Origin: Clostridia bacterium
GTDB taxonomy: Bacteria; Bacillota_A; Clostridia; Oscillospirales; Acutalibacteraceae
Direction of reading: 5' to 3'
NCBI GenBank assembly: GCA_017397065.1
Contig: JAFQKE010000021.1
Span: 1 to 30,395, forward strand
Length of the DNA: 30,395 bases
Shown here: in pieces, positions 1 through 7,103 of the stretch
Numbering within the stretch: position 1 is the first letter of the stretch
Layout: every line of letters starts with the position of its first letter
Notes under the pieces: generated by a model
Told to the model about the DNA's origin: nothing
The model's input: only the letters and a program-made list of their open reading frames with translations
Database searches by the model: none
Translations under genes and position numbers: made by a program

Positions 1-62
1 ATTTCAAACGTTTCAGAAACCGTATTTTACATATATTTTCCCATCAACAACTTCATAACAAA

Positions 63-89
63 CAAGCAGCCGCATAATGCGACTGCTTG
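63..89. terminator. hairpin downstream of the XRE gene, possible terminator
   Basis: The arms CAAGCAG (63-69) and CTGCTTG (83-89) pair, with an inner CGC/GCG. Read on the minus strand the stem is followed by a T-rich stretch (TTGTTTGTT), so it could end the transcript of the XRE gene about 125 bp upstream. The rest of 1-212 holds no convincing gene: the open frame from base 1 to about 140 has no recognisable protein character. Confidence 0.4.
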
Positions 90-212
90 CGTAAATCTTT
101 TTCATTTTAACTCTTTACCCCAACTATTGACAAAGAGCCCATAATTATTGCAGATTTTATATTTTCTACTTTATTATTTTAAGGATGTATCGCCATCTGT
201 TAAAAAATTTGT

Positions 213-440
213 TTACCTTTTAGGATAATTATATCCTTTTTGAATGCCAATCATATAATCGGAAGAAATTTTGAAAAAATCGCATATAGCCACAATATCT
301 CCAATAGATGGTTCGTATTTTCCGCACTCGATATATGAAATTTTGCGTTGTGTCATTTTAAGGGCCTCGGCTAGCTGTGATTGAGTTAAATCGGAATCTT
401 CACGCAAATTACGCATTTTGTCGCCAAAAGATAAATTCAT
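213..440 (-). CDS. small XRE-family helix-turn-helix transcriptional regulator
   Basis: This 75-residue protein is almost entirely one Cro/C1-type helix-turn-helix domain. Residues about 6-62 show the usual pattern: the LTQSQLAEAL helix pair, the recognition region KMTQRKISYIECGKYEPS, and a closing helix ending in the common phrase SSDYMIG. There is no effector or dimerisation domain, as in many small phage- or plasmid-style repressors. A GGTGAG ribosome binding site lies just upstream of the ATG. The gene diverges from the secreted protein at 535. A perfect 19-bp palindrome (450-468) lies directly in front of its own start, so autoregulation and control of the divergent gene are likely but inferred. 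Confidence 0.9.
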   Translation of the reverse strand: MNLSFGDKMRNLREDSDLTQSQLAEALKMTQRKISYIECGKYEPSIGDIVAICDFFKISSDYMIGIQKGYNYPKR

Positions 441-449
441 AAGCTCACC

Positions 450-468
450 CTAACATATTATATGTTAG
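450..468. promoter_or_regulatory. palindromic operator overlapping the XRE gene's -10 box
   Basis: The arms CTAACATA (450-457) and TATGTTAG (461-468) are perfect inverted repeats around a 3-base centre. On the minus strand the centre reads TATAAT (457-462), a consensus -10 box for the XRE gene, though no good -35 is visible at 16-18 bases. The palindrome ends 14 bases before the -35 of the divergent promoter. This is a natural site for the small XRE repressor; binding is inferred. Confidence 0.6.
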
Positions 469-482
469 ACGGAAACTTTCTA

Positions 483-511
483 TTGACATTTAGATATAAA
501 GTGTCTATAAT
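483..511 (+). promoter_or_regulatory. consensus sigma-A promoter of the PPC-repeat secreted protein
   Basis: TTGACA (483-488) and TATAAT (506-511) match the consensus perfectly and are separated by exactly 17 bases. The ribosome binding site AGGAGG (521-526) lies 8 bases before the ATG at 535, so the leader is very short. A strong promoter like this would need repression, which fits the operator next to it. Confidence 0.85.
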
Positions 512-534
512 TGATTTGTTAGGAGGTCAATCTT

Positions 535-2337
535 ATGAAAAAATTTTTATCAGCATTATTAGTTTTGGTATTGTTAGTAACGATGATAATACCATCATCC
601 GTATTTAGTGTATCGGCAGCGGGCGATTCATTTTCTTCTGCGAGTGCGATTTCATTAAATTCTTATTATTCGGATAATATTTCGGATAAAGAGGATGTGA
701 ACTATTATAAGTTTACACTATTTTCTCAAGGTAGCATATACCTTAATTTTAAACACGAAAATTTGTTTGACAGCGAGGAATACTGGGTTGCTACAATTTA
801 TGATAGTCAAACGAACGAAGTTGCGAAATATTCGTTTTCAGGAACTGATTCTAATGCCAATACCTATAAAATCGGTCTTGATAAAGGAACCTATTATATA
901 GAAATAACAGGTGGAAGTTGGTATGCAGGCCTTGGGTATAGTGGATGTTTTTCTACAGTTACATATACATTTAGTGCCAAATATAGTGCTTCAAGTTACT
1001 GGGAAAAAGAAAATAGCAATAACGATATGAAAACCGCTACAAGTATGTATTTAAACAATGAGTATAATGGTTCTGTTTGTGATAAAGAAGATATAGATTA
1101 CTATAAATTTACTTTGACTTCACCTGGTAGTATACAACTTAATTTTAAACATGAAAATTTGTTTGACAGCGAGGAATACTGGGTTGCTACGATTTATGAT
1201 AGTCAAACAAATGATATTGTTACCTATTCATTAATGGGCTCAGATGTTAATGTTAATACCCATAAAATTGGTCTTGATAAAGGAACCTATTATATAGAAA
1301 TAACGGGTGGACGTTGGTATGCAGGCCTTGGGTATAGTGGATGTTTTTCTACGGTTACATATACATTTAGTGCCAAATATAGTGCTTCAAGTTACTGGGA
1401 AAAAGAAAATAGTAATAATGATATGAAGACTGCACCCAATATAACATTAAGTGATACATATACCGGTTCTATTTGTGATGAGAGTGATATAGATTATTAT
1501 AAATTCACCTTATCTAAGAAAATGAAAATTAGATTAAATTTTAATTTAACCCTTCAGGATTCAGATAAAGAATATTATGTTGTAACTATATTTGATAGCA
1601 AGACAAATAAATTGTTTACGCAAGGTGTTTGCGGAAACAAAAAAACAACAGAAATGGATGTTGAATTACCAAGCGGTTCATATTTTATAGAGGTAACAGG
1701 TGGACGTTGGTATGCAGGCCTTGGGTATAGCGGATGTTTTATCACAGAGGATTATAGTTTTGCAATCAAGTGCGGTCATACATACAGTAATGTAAACAAT
1801 TACAAATGTGATATTTGCGGTTACACAGTTACAACGCCAACGCTAAGAAGAACAAACGGTGTTTGGTATTATTACAATAATGGTGTAATCGATCGCTCAA
1901 ATACACTTGTAAAATATGGTAGTAAATGGTATCACGTAAATAACGGTAAGTGGGTAAAAGATACTACATTGGTTAAATACGGCAACGCGTGGTACTATGT
2001 AAAAAATGGTGTGAAGAATACTGCTAACACGCTCGTAAAATATGGTAGCAAATGGTACCATGTAAATAGAGGCGTGTGGGTAAAAGATACTACATTGGTT
2101 AAGTACGGCAATGCGTGGTATTATGTAAAAAATGGTGTGAAGAATACTGCTAACACGCTTGTAAAATATGGTAGCAAATGGTACCATGTAAAGGGTGGCA
2201 AATGGATAAAGGATACCGTATTTGTTAAGTACAACGGCAAATATTATTATGTTAAAAATGGTATTGTAAGTTATGTTACCGGCAGAGTGAAAGTAAGCGG
2301 TAAATGGTATAAAGTTGTAAGGGGAATAAGAAAATAA
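535..2337 (+). CDS. secreted protein with three PPC-like domains, a Cys4 knuckle and 21-residue wall-binding-like repeats
   Basis: The 600-residue protein starts with a signal peptide (cleavage likely after VSA, residue 28). Three tandem units of about 132 residues follow (about 31-155, 159-287 and 291-411), each with the pattern D-x-DYYKFTL ... GTYYIEITGG ... YTFSAK. This is the beta-sandwich layout of bacterial pre-peptidase C-terminal (PPC) domains, usually found in secreted enzymes, but no peptidase is present here. A short CGH/CDICG stretch (about 412-426) could bind a metal. Residues about 433-600 are Trp/Tyr-rich repeats of 21 residues (LVKYGSKWYHV / LVKYGNAWYYV), resembling cell-wall or choline-binding repeats. 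I infer a wall-associated adhesin or binding protein. It has its own promoter and a terminator at 2349-2385. Confidence 0.8.
   Translation: MKKFLSALLVLVLLVTMIIPSSVFSVSAAGDSFSSASAISLNSYYSDNISDKEDVNYYKFTLFSQGSIYLNFKHENLFDSEEYWVATIYDSQTNEVAKYSFSGTDSNANTYKIGLDKGTYYIEITGGSWYAGLGYSGCFSTVTYTFSAKYSASSYWEKENSNNDMKTATSMYLNNEYNGSVCDKEDIDYYKFTLTSPGSIQLNFKHENLFDSEEYWVATIYDSQTNDIVTYSLMGSDVNVNTHKIGLDKGTYYIEITGGRWYAGLGYSGCFSTVTYTFSAKYSASSYWEKENSNNDMKTAPNITLSDTYTGSICDESDIDYYKFTLSKKMKIRLNFNLTLQDSDKEYYVVTIFDSKTNKLFTQGVCGNKKTTEMDVELPSGSYFIEVTGGRWYAGLGYSGCFITEDYSFAIKCGHTYSNVNNYKCDICGYTVTTPTLRRTNGVWYYYNNGVIDRSNTLVKYGSKWYHVNNGKWVKDTTLVKYGNAWYYVKNGVKNTANTLVKYGSKWYHVNRGVWVKDTTLVKYGNAWYYVKNGVKNTANTLVKYGSKWYHVKGGKWIKDTVFVKYNGKYYYVKNGIVSYVTGRVKVSGKWYKVVRGIRK
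613..1770 (+). repeat. three tandem PPC-domain repeats, period about 396 bp
   Basis: The phrase ENSNNDMKTA recurs at 1009 and 1405, giving a 396-bp period. The segment encoding ENLFDSEEYWVATIYDSQTN is nearly identical at DNA level in units 1 and 2. The segment encoding GGRWYAGLGYSGCF is nearly identical in all three. Unit 3 has diverged in its middle. This points to recent internal duplication. Confidence 0.8.
1909..2325 (+). repeat. C-terminal 63-bp repeats arranged as a 126-bp higher-order repeat
   Basis: Units of 21 codons begin at about 1909, 1972, 2035, 2098, 2161 and 2224 and alternate between the types KWYHV..G.W(V/I)KDT and AWYYVKNGVKNTANT. The alternation gives a 126-bp higher-order period with long stretches of identical DNA. 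Such an array can gain or lose units by slippage. Confidence 0.8.
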
Positions 2338-2348
2338 TAGATAGAATA

Positions 2349-2385
2349 AAAGCCGGAGTTGGCGTATTACCAACTTCGGCTTTTT
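2349..2385. terminator. intrinsic terminator between convergent genes
   Basis: The arms AAGCCGGAGTTGG and CCAACTTCGGCTT form a stem of about 13 bp with one G-T pair, followed by a T run on the plus strand and preceded by an A run that serves the minus strand. It sits between the stop at 2337 and the convergent isomerase gene ending at 2404, so it probably works in both directions. Confidence 0.85.
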
Positions 2386-2403
2386 GTGTATCAACTGCTA
2401 ATT

Positions 2404-3039
2404 TTAATTGTTAAAGAAATTTTCTTCTACCGCATCACATATTGCGTGGTAAACGGGTAGGTGATATTCCTGAATTTTATAGGTTTCGGTGGCGGGCACC
2501 TTAATGCAGATATCGGAATTGATTTCTAAGGTGCTGTGTTTTTCTCCTGTCATACCAATAACGGTAAGTCCCAAAGCCTTTGCGATTCTTGCGGCGTGGT
2601 TTGCGTTTTTAGCGTTGCCCGAAGTGCTAAGAGCAATAAGCACATCACCCTTTTTGCCAAGACCGAAAACCTGCTGTGCCAACATATATTCAGGGTTAAC
2701 GTCATTGCAGAAAGCGGTTAAAAGTGCTTGGGATTCGCAAAGGTTAACGGCAGGAAGTCCGCACTGTAGGTTTTTAATGAGCTCATCGTCCACAAGGGGG
2801 TTGTTTTCCTTTAGCTCCTTGGTCATCTCAGCGGTTACGGGTCTTTTTTTCATAAAGCCCTTCATAAGCTCGCCCACAATGTGGGTGCAGTCGGCAGCGC
2901 TGCCGCCGTTTCCGCAAAGGAGCACCTTTCCGCCGTTAGAATAGCAGGCGATTATTGCCTTGATAGCGGCCTCAACATCATCAGCGCATACCAAAAGCTC
3001 GGGATATTTTTCGGTAAGCAGGGTCACACGTTCATTCAT
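2404..3039 (-). CDS. SIS-domain sugar-phosphate isomerase, GmhA (sedoheptulose-7-phosphate isomerase)-like
   Basis: The 211-residue protein has the SIS fold signature of the GmhA/phosphoheptose isomerase family. The phosphosugar loop GNGGSAAD is at residues 43-50, followed by the helix HIVGELMKGF. A second loop ALSTSGNAKN contacts the phosphate, and the C-terminal part has a conserved helix with H/E residues (YHAICDAVEENF). GmhA family members convert sedoheptulose 7-phosphate to a heptose 7-phosphate. In a Gram-positive organism the product would feed S-layer or capsule glycan synthesis, or the enzyme may use another phosphosugar. Its ATG overlaps the stop of the upstream ROK kinase by one base, so the two are translationally coupled and may act on consecutive steps. 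The exact substrate is not readable from sequence. Confidence 0.8.
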   Translation of the reverse strand: MNERVTLLTEKYPELLVCADDVEAAIKAIIACYSNGGKVLLCGNGGSAADCTHIVGELMKGFMKKRPVTAEMTKELKENNPLVDDELIKNLQCGLPAVNLCESQALLTAFCNDVNPEYMLAQQVFGLGKKGDVLIALSTSGNAKNANHAARIAKALGLTVIGMTGEKHSTLEINSDICIKVPATETYKIQEYHLPVYHAICDAVEENFFNN

Positions 3040-4019
3040 TATAATTTACCATCCTTTCTAAGTCCATAAACGCCAACAGTAAGGGCGGCGTAATCGCCAA
3101 TACCCTCTAAAAGCTGTGCGGGAACAACCTCGCAGCAGTTCCACGAAACGGCAAGGGCCTCTTTTTCAATAATCTCCTTGCAGGATTCCCACAGTCCCGC
3201 TCTAGAACGGGTGAAAATACTGCCTATAACAATTTTTTCGGGGTTAAGCAGGTCGATTAAAATAGAAAGGCCACGGCCTAAATATTCACCGCAAAGTCTG
3301 TAAACTTCAATTGCGGTGGGGTCTCCGTGTTGCTCGGCGGCAATGGCAACAGATTTTGCCGTAATGCCCTCGGGTGCGGTGTCAGGGTTAAAGTAAAGTG
3401 GAGTTTCGCCTCTTTGATATGCCGCAAGACCCAAAGTATAGCCGAGCTGTGCAATACCGCCGCCGCTGCAAAAGCCCTCAAACGAGCCGAATTTACCAAA
3501 TCCAACAGGGCCGTTTTCGCTAAGCCTTATGTGACCAACCTCACCGGCGTTGCCGTTTGTGCCCTCATAAAGCTTGCCGTCTAAAATAAGACCTGCACCA
3601 AGTCCGGTGCCAAAGGTTAAAAATACCATATTGTTACATTCCTCGCCTGCACCGTAAAGCCATTCGGCAAGTGCACAGGCGTTGGCATCATTTTGCAGGT
3701 AAGCCGGCAGGTTATAACGTTCGTTTAAAAGCTTTGTTATCTCTACTCCGTGAAGATTCGGTAGGTTGGGCGGGCAAACGATGGTGCCTGTACCCGAATC
3801 GAGCGGGCCTCCGCAGGATATACCAATTACATCTGCTCCGTATTTTGGTATAAATTCATCAAGAATCTCATAAAACTGCTCCATCATTTCATCGGCAGTT
3901 TTTGTAATATCGGTAGCAAAACCTTTTTTATCAAGAATTTCCAAATGGCCTTCTTCGGCAAAGCCTGCTGTCACAGCACATTTTGTGCCACCTACATCAA
4001 TTCCTATAAGATTTAACAT
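3039..4019 (-). CDS. ROK-family sugar kinase lacking the zinc-binding cysteines
   Basis: This 326-residue protein is a cytoplasmic ROK-type sugar kinase. The N-terminal ATP loop is DVGGTK (8-13), the probable catalytic aspartate is D111 in NDANA, the second phosphate motif is TFGTGLGAGL (135-144), and E160 and H163 (GEVGH) match sugar-contacting residues. Where most ROK proteins carry the CxCGxxGCxE zinc site, this one reads GFGKFGSFEGFC (173-184): the final Glu is kept but the cysteines are replaced. It has no N-terminal helix-turn-helix, so it is a kinase, not a ROK repressor. It starts 2 bp after the DUF4364 stop, with GAGGAA as ribosome binding site, and overlaps the isomerase gene by one base. 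Glucose, N-acetylmannosamine or another hexose could be the substrate. Confidence 0.88.
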   Translation of the reverse strand: MLNLIGIDVGGTKCAVTAGFAEEGHLEILDKKGFATDITKTADEMMEQFYEILDEFIPKYGADVIGISCGGPLDSGTGTIVCPPNLPNLHGVEITKLLNERYNLPAYLQNDANACALAEWLYGAGEECNNMVFLTFGTGLGAGLILDGKLYEGTNGNAGEVGHIRLSENGPVGFGKFGSFEGFCSGGGIAQLGYTLGLAAYQRGETPLYFNPDTAPEGITAKSVAIAAEQHGDPTAIEVYRLCGEYLGRGLSILIDLLNPEKIVIGSIFTRSRAGLWESCKEIIEKEALAVSWNCCEVVPAQLLEGIGDYAALTVGVYGLRKDGKL

Positions 4020-4021
4020 AA

Positions 4022-4594
4022 CTATTCCTCACTTTTTACTTGAATATCATCGGTAAGAAGCTCAATAAAGGCATCACAATAATATTTTGGATTTTTAAGT
4101 ATGCGTTCCTTTAAAGAATTTGCCTGAGCCATATTGGGGAGCATAATACTGAAAGAAAGCAGGGTTTCCTCGCCGCCGTTCACCTTACAGGTGAGCAAAA
4201 AGCCGCCTTTTCCCTCGGCGATTTCTATGTTGGTATCACGCTCCGCCTTATAACGTGCAAGCATTTTTACAACGGCGTTATAAAGCTTTTCTCTTAAAAG
4301 AATCGATACGCTCTCCTTAAGAGTGTTGGAAAGAAATTCGCCCTTATCGGCAATAATCATCATATCCTTACCCATTTCACTTTGGGTTATGTAGCCCTCT
4401 TTTTCAAGCTCATAAATTGCAGTCTGGGTATCAAAATAGTTTGCAATTCCCTCATAGTGAAAAAGCTGTGCCGTCTCGGTAACGGGAATCGGCTCTTTAA
4501 GGGCCGAAAGAAGATAACATATTATTACCTTTAAATCTCCGTCAAAAAACATATCCTCCGGCACTAATTTATCAAATCTGTTTTCTTTTGCCAT
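4022..4594 (-). CDS. DUF4364 family protein (winged-helix-like)
   Basis: The 190-residue sequence matches the DUF4364 layout known from Clostridia. An N-terminal winged-helix-like part (about 16-75: DLKVIICYLLSALKEPIPVTE ... IANYFDTQTAIYELEKEGYI) precedes a predicted alpha/beta C-terminal half that ends in a region on repeated helices. The family is widespread in Firmicutes but has no firmly assigned function; the fold suggests DNA binding or regulation. The start is supported by AGGAGA 8 bases before the ATG. It lies 15 bp after the flavoprotein gene and 2 bp before the ROK kinase, so it belongs to the same operon. Confidence 0.8.
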   Translation of the reverse strand: MAKENRFDKLVPEDMFFDGDLKVIICYLLSALKEPIPVTETAQLFHYEGIANYFDTQTAIYELEKEGYITQSEMGKDMMIIADKGEFLSNTLKESVSILLREKLYNAVVKMLARYKAERDTNIEIAEGKGGFLLTCKVNGGEETLLSFSIMLPNMAQANSLKERILKNPKYYCDAFIELLTDDIQVKSEE

Positions 4595-4609
4595 TTTTGT
4601 CTCCTGATT

Positions 4610-5131
4610 TTAAAATTCTACTGTTTTTAAAGTTGGGTTATTATCGGTGTTTAAAAGCATTACTGCTTTTTTTAGTTTGCAACCGGAAATGGTAAAAAGA
4701 GGTTTTAACTGCGATGTTATAAGGGGCAGGGGATTTTCATTGCTGCCCGCTGTAATAACCAGAGTGACATCTCTTTTACCGCCGATAGGTGGACGCTTAT
4801 TTTTAAAAAATCTTGTATTATAAAGCCATTGAAATCGGTCTATGAGTGATTTTAAGGGAGCAGGAAAGCTACCGTTGTAAACGGGAAAGGCAAGGATAAC
4901 GTTTTCTGCCCTTTCAAAATCCTTAAAAAAATCATTTAAATCGTCAAATTTACATCCGTCGCTTGCCTTGCAAAAACCACATCCGTCGCAGGGGGTGGGA
5001 CGGGCTTCAAAGCAGTTGAAAAAGCAGGCGTTTTCAAGACTTTGCCTTTCGCTTTGCCTTAAAAGCTCCATTGTAAAGGAGTTTTTGTTTGGCGAGCCAT
5101 ATATAATAAAATTATTCATAAAACCATCCAT
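4610..5131 (-). CDS. NAD(P)H-dependent FMN oxidoreductase (flavodoxin-fold, iron-sulfur-flavoprotein-like)
   Basis: The 173-residue protein has the flavodoxin-like fold of NADPH-dependent FMN reductases: a phosphate-binding loop GSPNKNSFT near the N-terminus and the flavin loop PVYNGSFPAPLKSLIDRFQ in the middle. The cysteine group CDGCGFCKASDGC resembles the Cys-rich loop of iron-sulfur flavoproteins, which may hold a 4Fe-4S cluster or a redox disulfide. The substrate is unknown. The start could be the first Met (5131) or Met5 (5119). GGATGG lies only 4 bases before the second, so neither is decided. It is the first gene of the minus-strand operon and has a recognisable promoter at 5151-5179. 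The protein is slightly short for the family. Confidence 0.75.
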   Translation of the reverse strand: MDGFMNNFIIYGSPNKNSFTMELLRQSERQSLENACFFNCFEARPTPCDGCGFCKASDGCKFDDLNDFFKDFERAENVILAFPVYNGSFPAPLKSLIDRFQWLYNTRFFKNKRPPIGGKRDVTLVITAGSNENPLPLITSQLKPLFTISGCKLKKAVMLLNTDNNPTLKTVEF

Positions 5132-5150
5132 TTGTTTTTATTACTTACTT

Positions 5151-5179
5151 ATTATACTATTGCATAGCTCAAACTTCAA
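5151..5179 (-). promoter_or_regulatory. promoter of the flavoprotein-DUF4364-ROK-SIS operon
   Basis: On the minus strand, TTGAAG (5179-5174) and TATAAT (5156-5151) are separated by 17 bases. This is 4/6 and 6/6 to consensus. Transcription would start about 15-20 bases before the operon's first ATG. Confidence 0.65.
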
Positions 5180-5232
5180 GAGAGAAGTTGAAATCTTTTA
5201 CAATAATTTTTAAAAAATTCACATAAAAATTA

Positions 5233-5261
5233 TTGACTTTATATCTTAAAAAATGTAGAAT
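5233..5261 (+). promoter_or_regulatory. promoter of the cohesin-like secreted protein
   Basis: TTGACT (5233-5238) and TAGAAT (5256-5261) are separated by exactly 17 bases, each 5/6 to consensus. The ribosome binding site AAAGGA (5301-5306) precedes the ATG at 5316. Confidence 0.7.
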
Positions 5262-5315
5262 GTAAATGTATAGATATATTTATTTTTTCCATATTTTTTG
5301 AAAGGAAATTTGTAA

Positions 5316-7082
5316 ATGAAAAAACTGATATCTTTATTGCTTATAATTGCAATTTGCTTTGGTATATTTTCGGTTAGTGCTGTAGCGGCTAGTGAGGATA
5401 TTGTTGTTTCTGTGGCCGGAGGAACTGCTAAAAAGGGCTCAACCATTACAGTTCCAATTTCTCTTGATGTCAATAAGGGCTTTGCCACTTTGGGAATTAA
5501 AGTTTATTATGATGCTGATATTCTTGAGATTGTTTGTCCCAACCATCAGGATGGTCAAAATTGTTCACCCACAATTGAAAAAAGAAGATTTAATGTAAAT
5601 TCGGGCAATTCGGCTTATAACAGCCAGTATCATACCGTTAATCCCTATCGTATTCAGTGGGCTTATGCTACCATTACCGATAATATTTATGAAACCGGAC
5701 AAATTGCCGCCATTACCTTTAAGGTAAAAGATGCCGCAAGATATGGCGAAACAAAGGTTACTGTTGAGGTTGATCAAGCATCTTCTTTCAATAACATAGC
5801 CCGTACAGTTAAGGGCGGCGACGCCACGATAAAAGTAATTTGTACAAGCCACGCTTACACAAATGCCTGTGATACTATCTGCAACACCTGCGGTGACGTT
5901 CGCAAAATTACGCACGATTATGAGTGGGTAATTGATGAGCAGAACACCTGCGGTAAGGATGGCTTAAAGCATGAAGAGTGTGCAGTTTGCCACGTAAGAC
6001 GTAATGAAAACACCGTAATTCCGGCAACCGGCAAGCACGCTTACACAAATGCTTGCGATACTATCTGCAACACTTGTGGTTATGTTCGCACAATTACACA
6101 CGATTATGAGTGGGTAATTGATGAGCAGAACACCTGCGGTAAGGATGGCTTAAAGCATGAGGAGTGCACAGTTTGCCACGTAAGACGTAATGAAAACACC
6201 GTAATTCCGGCAACCGGCAAGCACACCTATACAAACGCTTGTGACACTATCTGTAACATCTGTGGCGATGTGCGTACAACAACTCATAATTTCAAGTGGG
6301 TTATCGATGTTGAGAATTCCTGTATAGCTACCGGTATAAAACACGAGGAGTGTACCGTTTGTAATGTAAGACGTAATGAAAACACCGTGATTCCTGTGTC
6401 GGAAACCCATACTTATGATAACGCCTGCGATACTACTTGTAATGTTTGTAATGAAGTAAGAACCATAACACATTCCTATAAAATCTATACCACGCCGGCA
6501 ACTATTGATAATGATGGTGAATCGGTGGAAAAATGTAGTGTTTGCGGAGATGTGTTAAGTAAAAGAACCATAAGAAGGGTTAAATCTGTAGCTCTTTCCG
6601 GCTATTCTTGTGTATATAACGGCAAAAGAAGAACTCCGGCTATTGTTGTTAAGGATTATGATGGCAACACTATCACTTCAGAGCACTATCGTGTTAGCTA
6701 TGCAACGGGCAGAATAAATGTAGGCAGATATAAAGTGGTTGTTGCACTTAAAGGTGATTATAGTGGAAGATCAGATTTTTATTTTACTATACTTCCGCCA
6801 CAAACAACGGTATCAAAGCTTACTCCGGGTTCAAAGAAAATAACGGTCGATATTACCAAAAAAACCACTCAGGTAACAGGCTATCAGATACAGTATTGCA
6901 CCAACACAAGATTTATTGGATACTCTTATAAAACCATTCGAAGCTATAACACCGTTAGACAAACCTTAACCGGTCTTAAGGCGAAAAAGACGTATTACGT
7001 AAGGGTAAGAACCTATAAAACGGTAGGTGGTAAGCATTATTATTCTCCTTGGTCTGCTTATAAATCTACAAAAACAAAATAA
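5316..7082 (+). CDS. secreted protein: cohesin-like domain, Cys-rich repeats, Ig-like and FN3 domains
   Basis: The 588-residue protein has a signal peptide (cleavage likely after AVA, residue 24). Residues about 27-172 look like a cohesin or cohesin-like sandwich: VPISLDVNKGFATLGIKVYY opens the domain and the strand GQIAAITFKVKD is the typical late motif. Three full repeats of 62 residues and one partial one follow (about 178-415), each with CDTxCNxC(G) and KHEECxVC, spaced like a metal-binding or disulfide knuckle. Residues about 420-495 form a bacterial Ig-like domain (VYNGKRRTPAIVV ... GDYSGRSDFYF) and about 497-588 a fibronectin type III domain (TGYQIQYCT ... YYVRVRTYK). It has no sorting signal or catalytic domain. 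No dockerin is seen in the window, so a cellulosome role is not supported. Confidence 0.78.
   Translation: MKKLISLLLIIAICFGIFSVSAVAASEDIVVSVAGGTAKKGSTITVPISLDVNKGFATLGIKVYYDADILEIVCPNHQDGQNCSPTIEKRRFNVNSGNSAYNSQYHTVNPYRIQWAYATITDNIYETGQIAAITFKVKDAARYGETKVTVEVDQASSFNNIARTVKGGDATIKVICTSHAYTNACDTICNTCGDVRKITHDYEWVIDEQNTCGKDGLKHEECAVCHVRRNENTVIPATGKHAYTNACDTICNTCGYVRTITHDYEWVIDEQNTCGKDGLKHEECTVCHVRRNENTVIPATGKHTYTNACDTICNICGDVRTTTHNFKWVIDVENSCIATGIKHEECTVCNVRRNENTVIPVSETHTYDNACDTTCNVCNEVRTITHSYKIYTTPATIDNDGESVEKCSVCGDVLSKRTIRRVKSVALSGYSCVYNGKRRTPAIVVKDYDGNTITSEHYRVSYATGRINVGRYKVVVALKGDYSGRSDFYFTILPPQTTVSKLTPGSKKITVDITKKTTQVTGYQIQYCTNTRFIGYSYKTIRSYNTVRQTLTGLKAKKTYYVRVRTYKTVGGKHYYSPWSAYKSTKTK
5868..6560 (+). 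repeat. 186-bp tandem repeats encoding Cys-rich 62-residue units
   Basis: The codons for CDT recur at 5868, 6054, 6240 and 6426, exactly 186 bp apart. Units 1 and 2 are nearly identical at DNA level, unit 3 is more diverged, and unit 4 is partial. Each full unit holds CxxxCxxC and HEECxVC groups. Confidence 0.88.
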
Positions 7083-7103
7083 TATTTTTAGAGTAACTAA
7101 AAT

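Noticed and set aside
127..155. TTGACA at 127-132 as a plus-strand promoter
   Set aside because: No -10-like sequence occurs 16-18 bases downstream and no plus-strand gene follows before 535.
1909..2325. Regularly spaced repeats that might suggest a CRISPR array
   Set aside because: The repeats are 63 bp units in frame within a gene, without variable spacers, and no cas genes are near.
1897..2394. Long minus-strand open frame (165 codons) opposite the 3' repeats of the PPC protein
   Set aside because: It mirrors the 21-codon repeats of the plus-strand gene, has no ribosome binding site and would run through the terminator at 2349-2385.
2404..3039. Lipopolysaccharide heptose synthesis from the GmhA-like gene
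   Set aside because: The window looks Gram-positive, no other heptose genes are present, and SIS isomerases act on several phosphosugars.
5316..7082. Cellulosome scaffoldin
   Set aside because: Only one cohesin-like domain is present and no dockerin is visible in any protein of the window, including the glycosidases.
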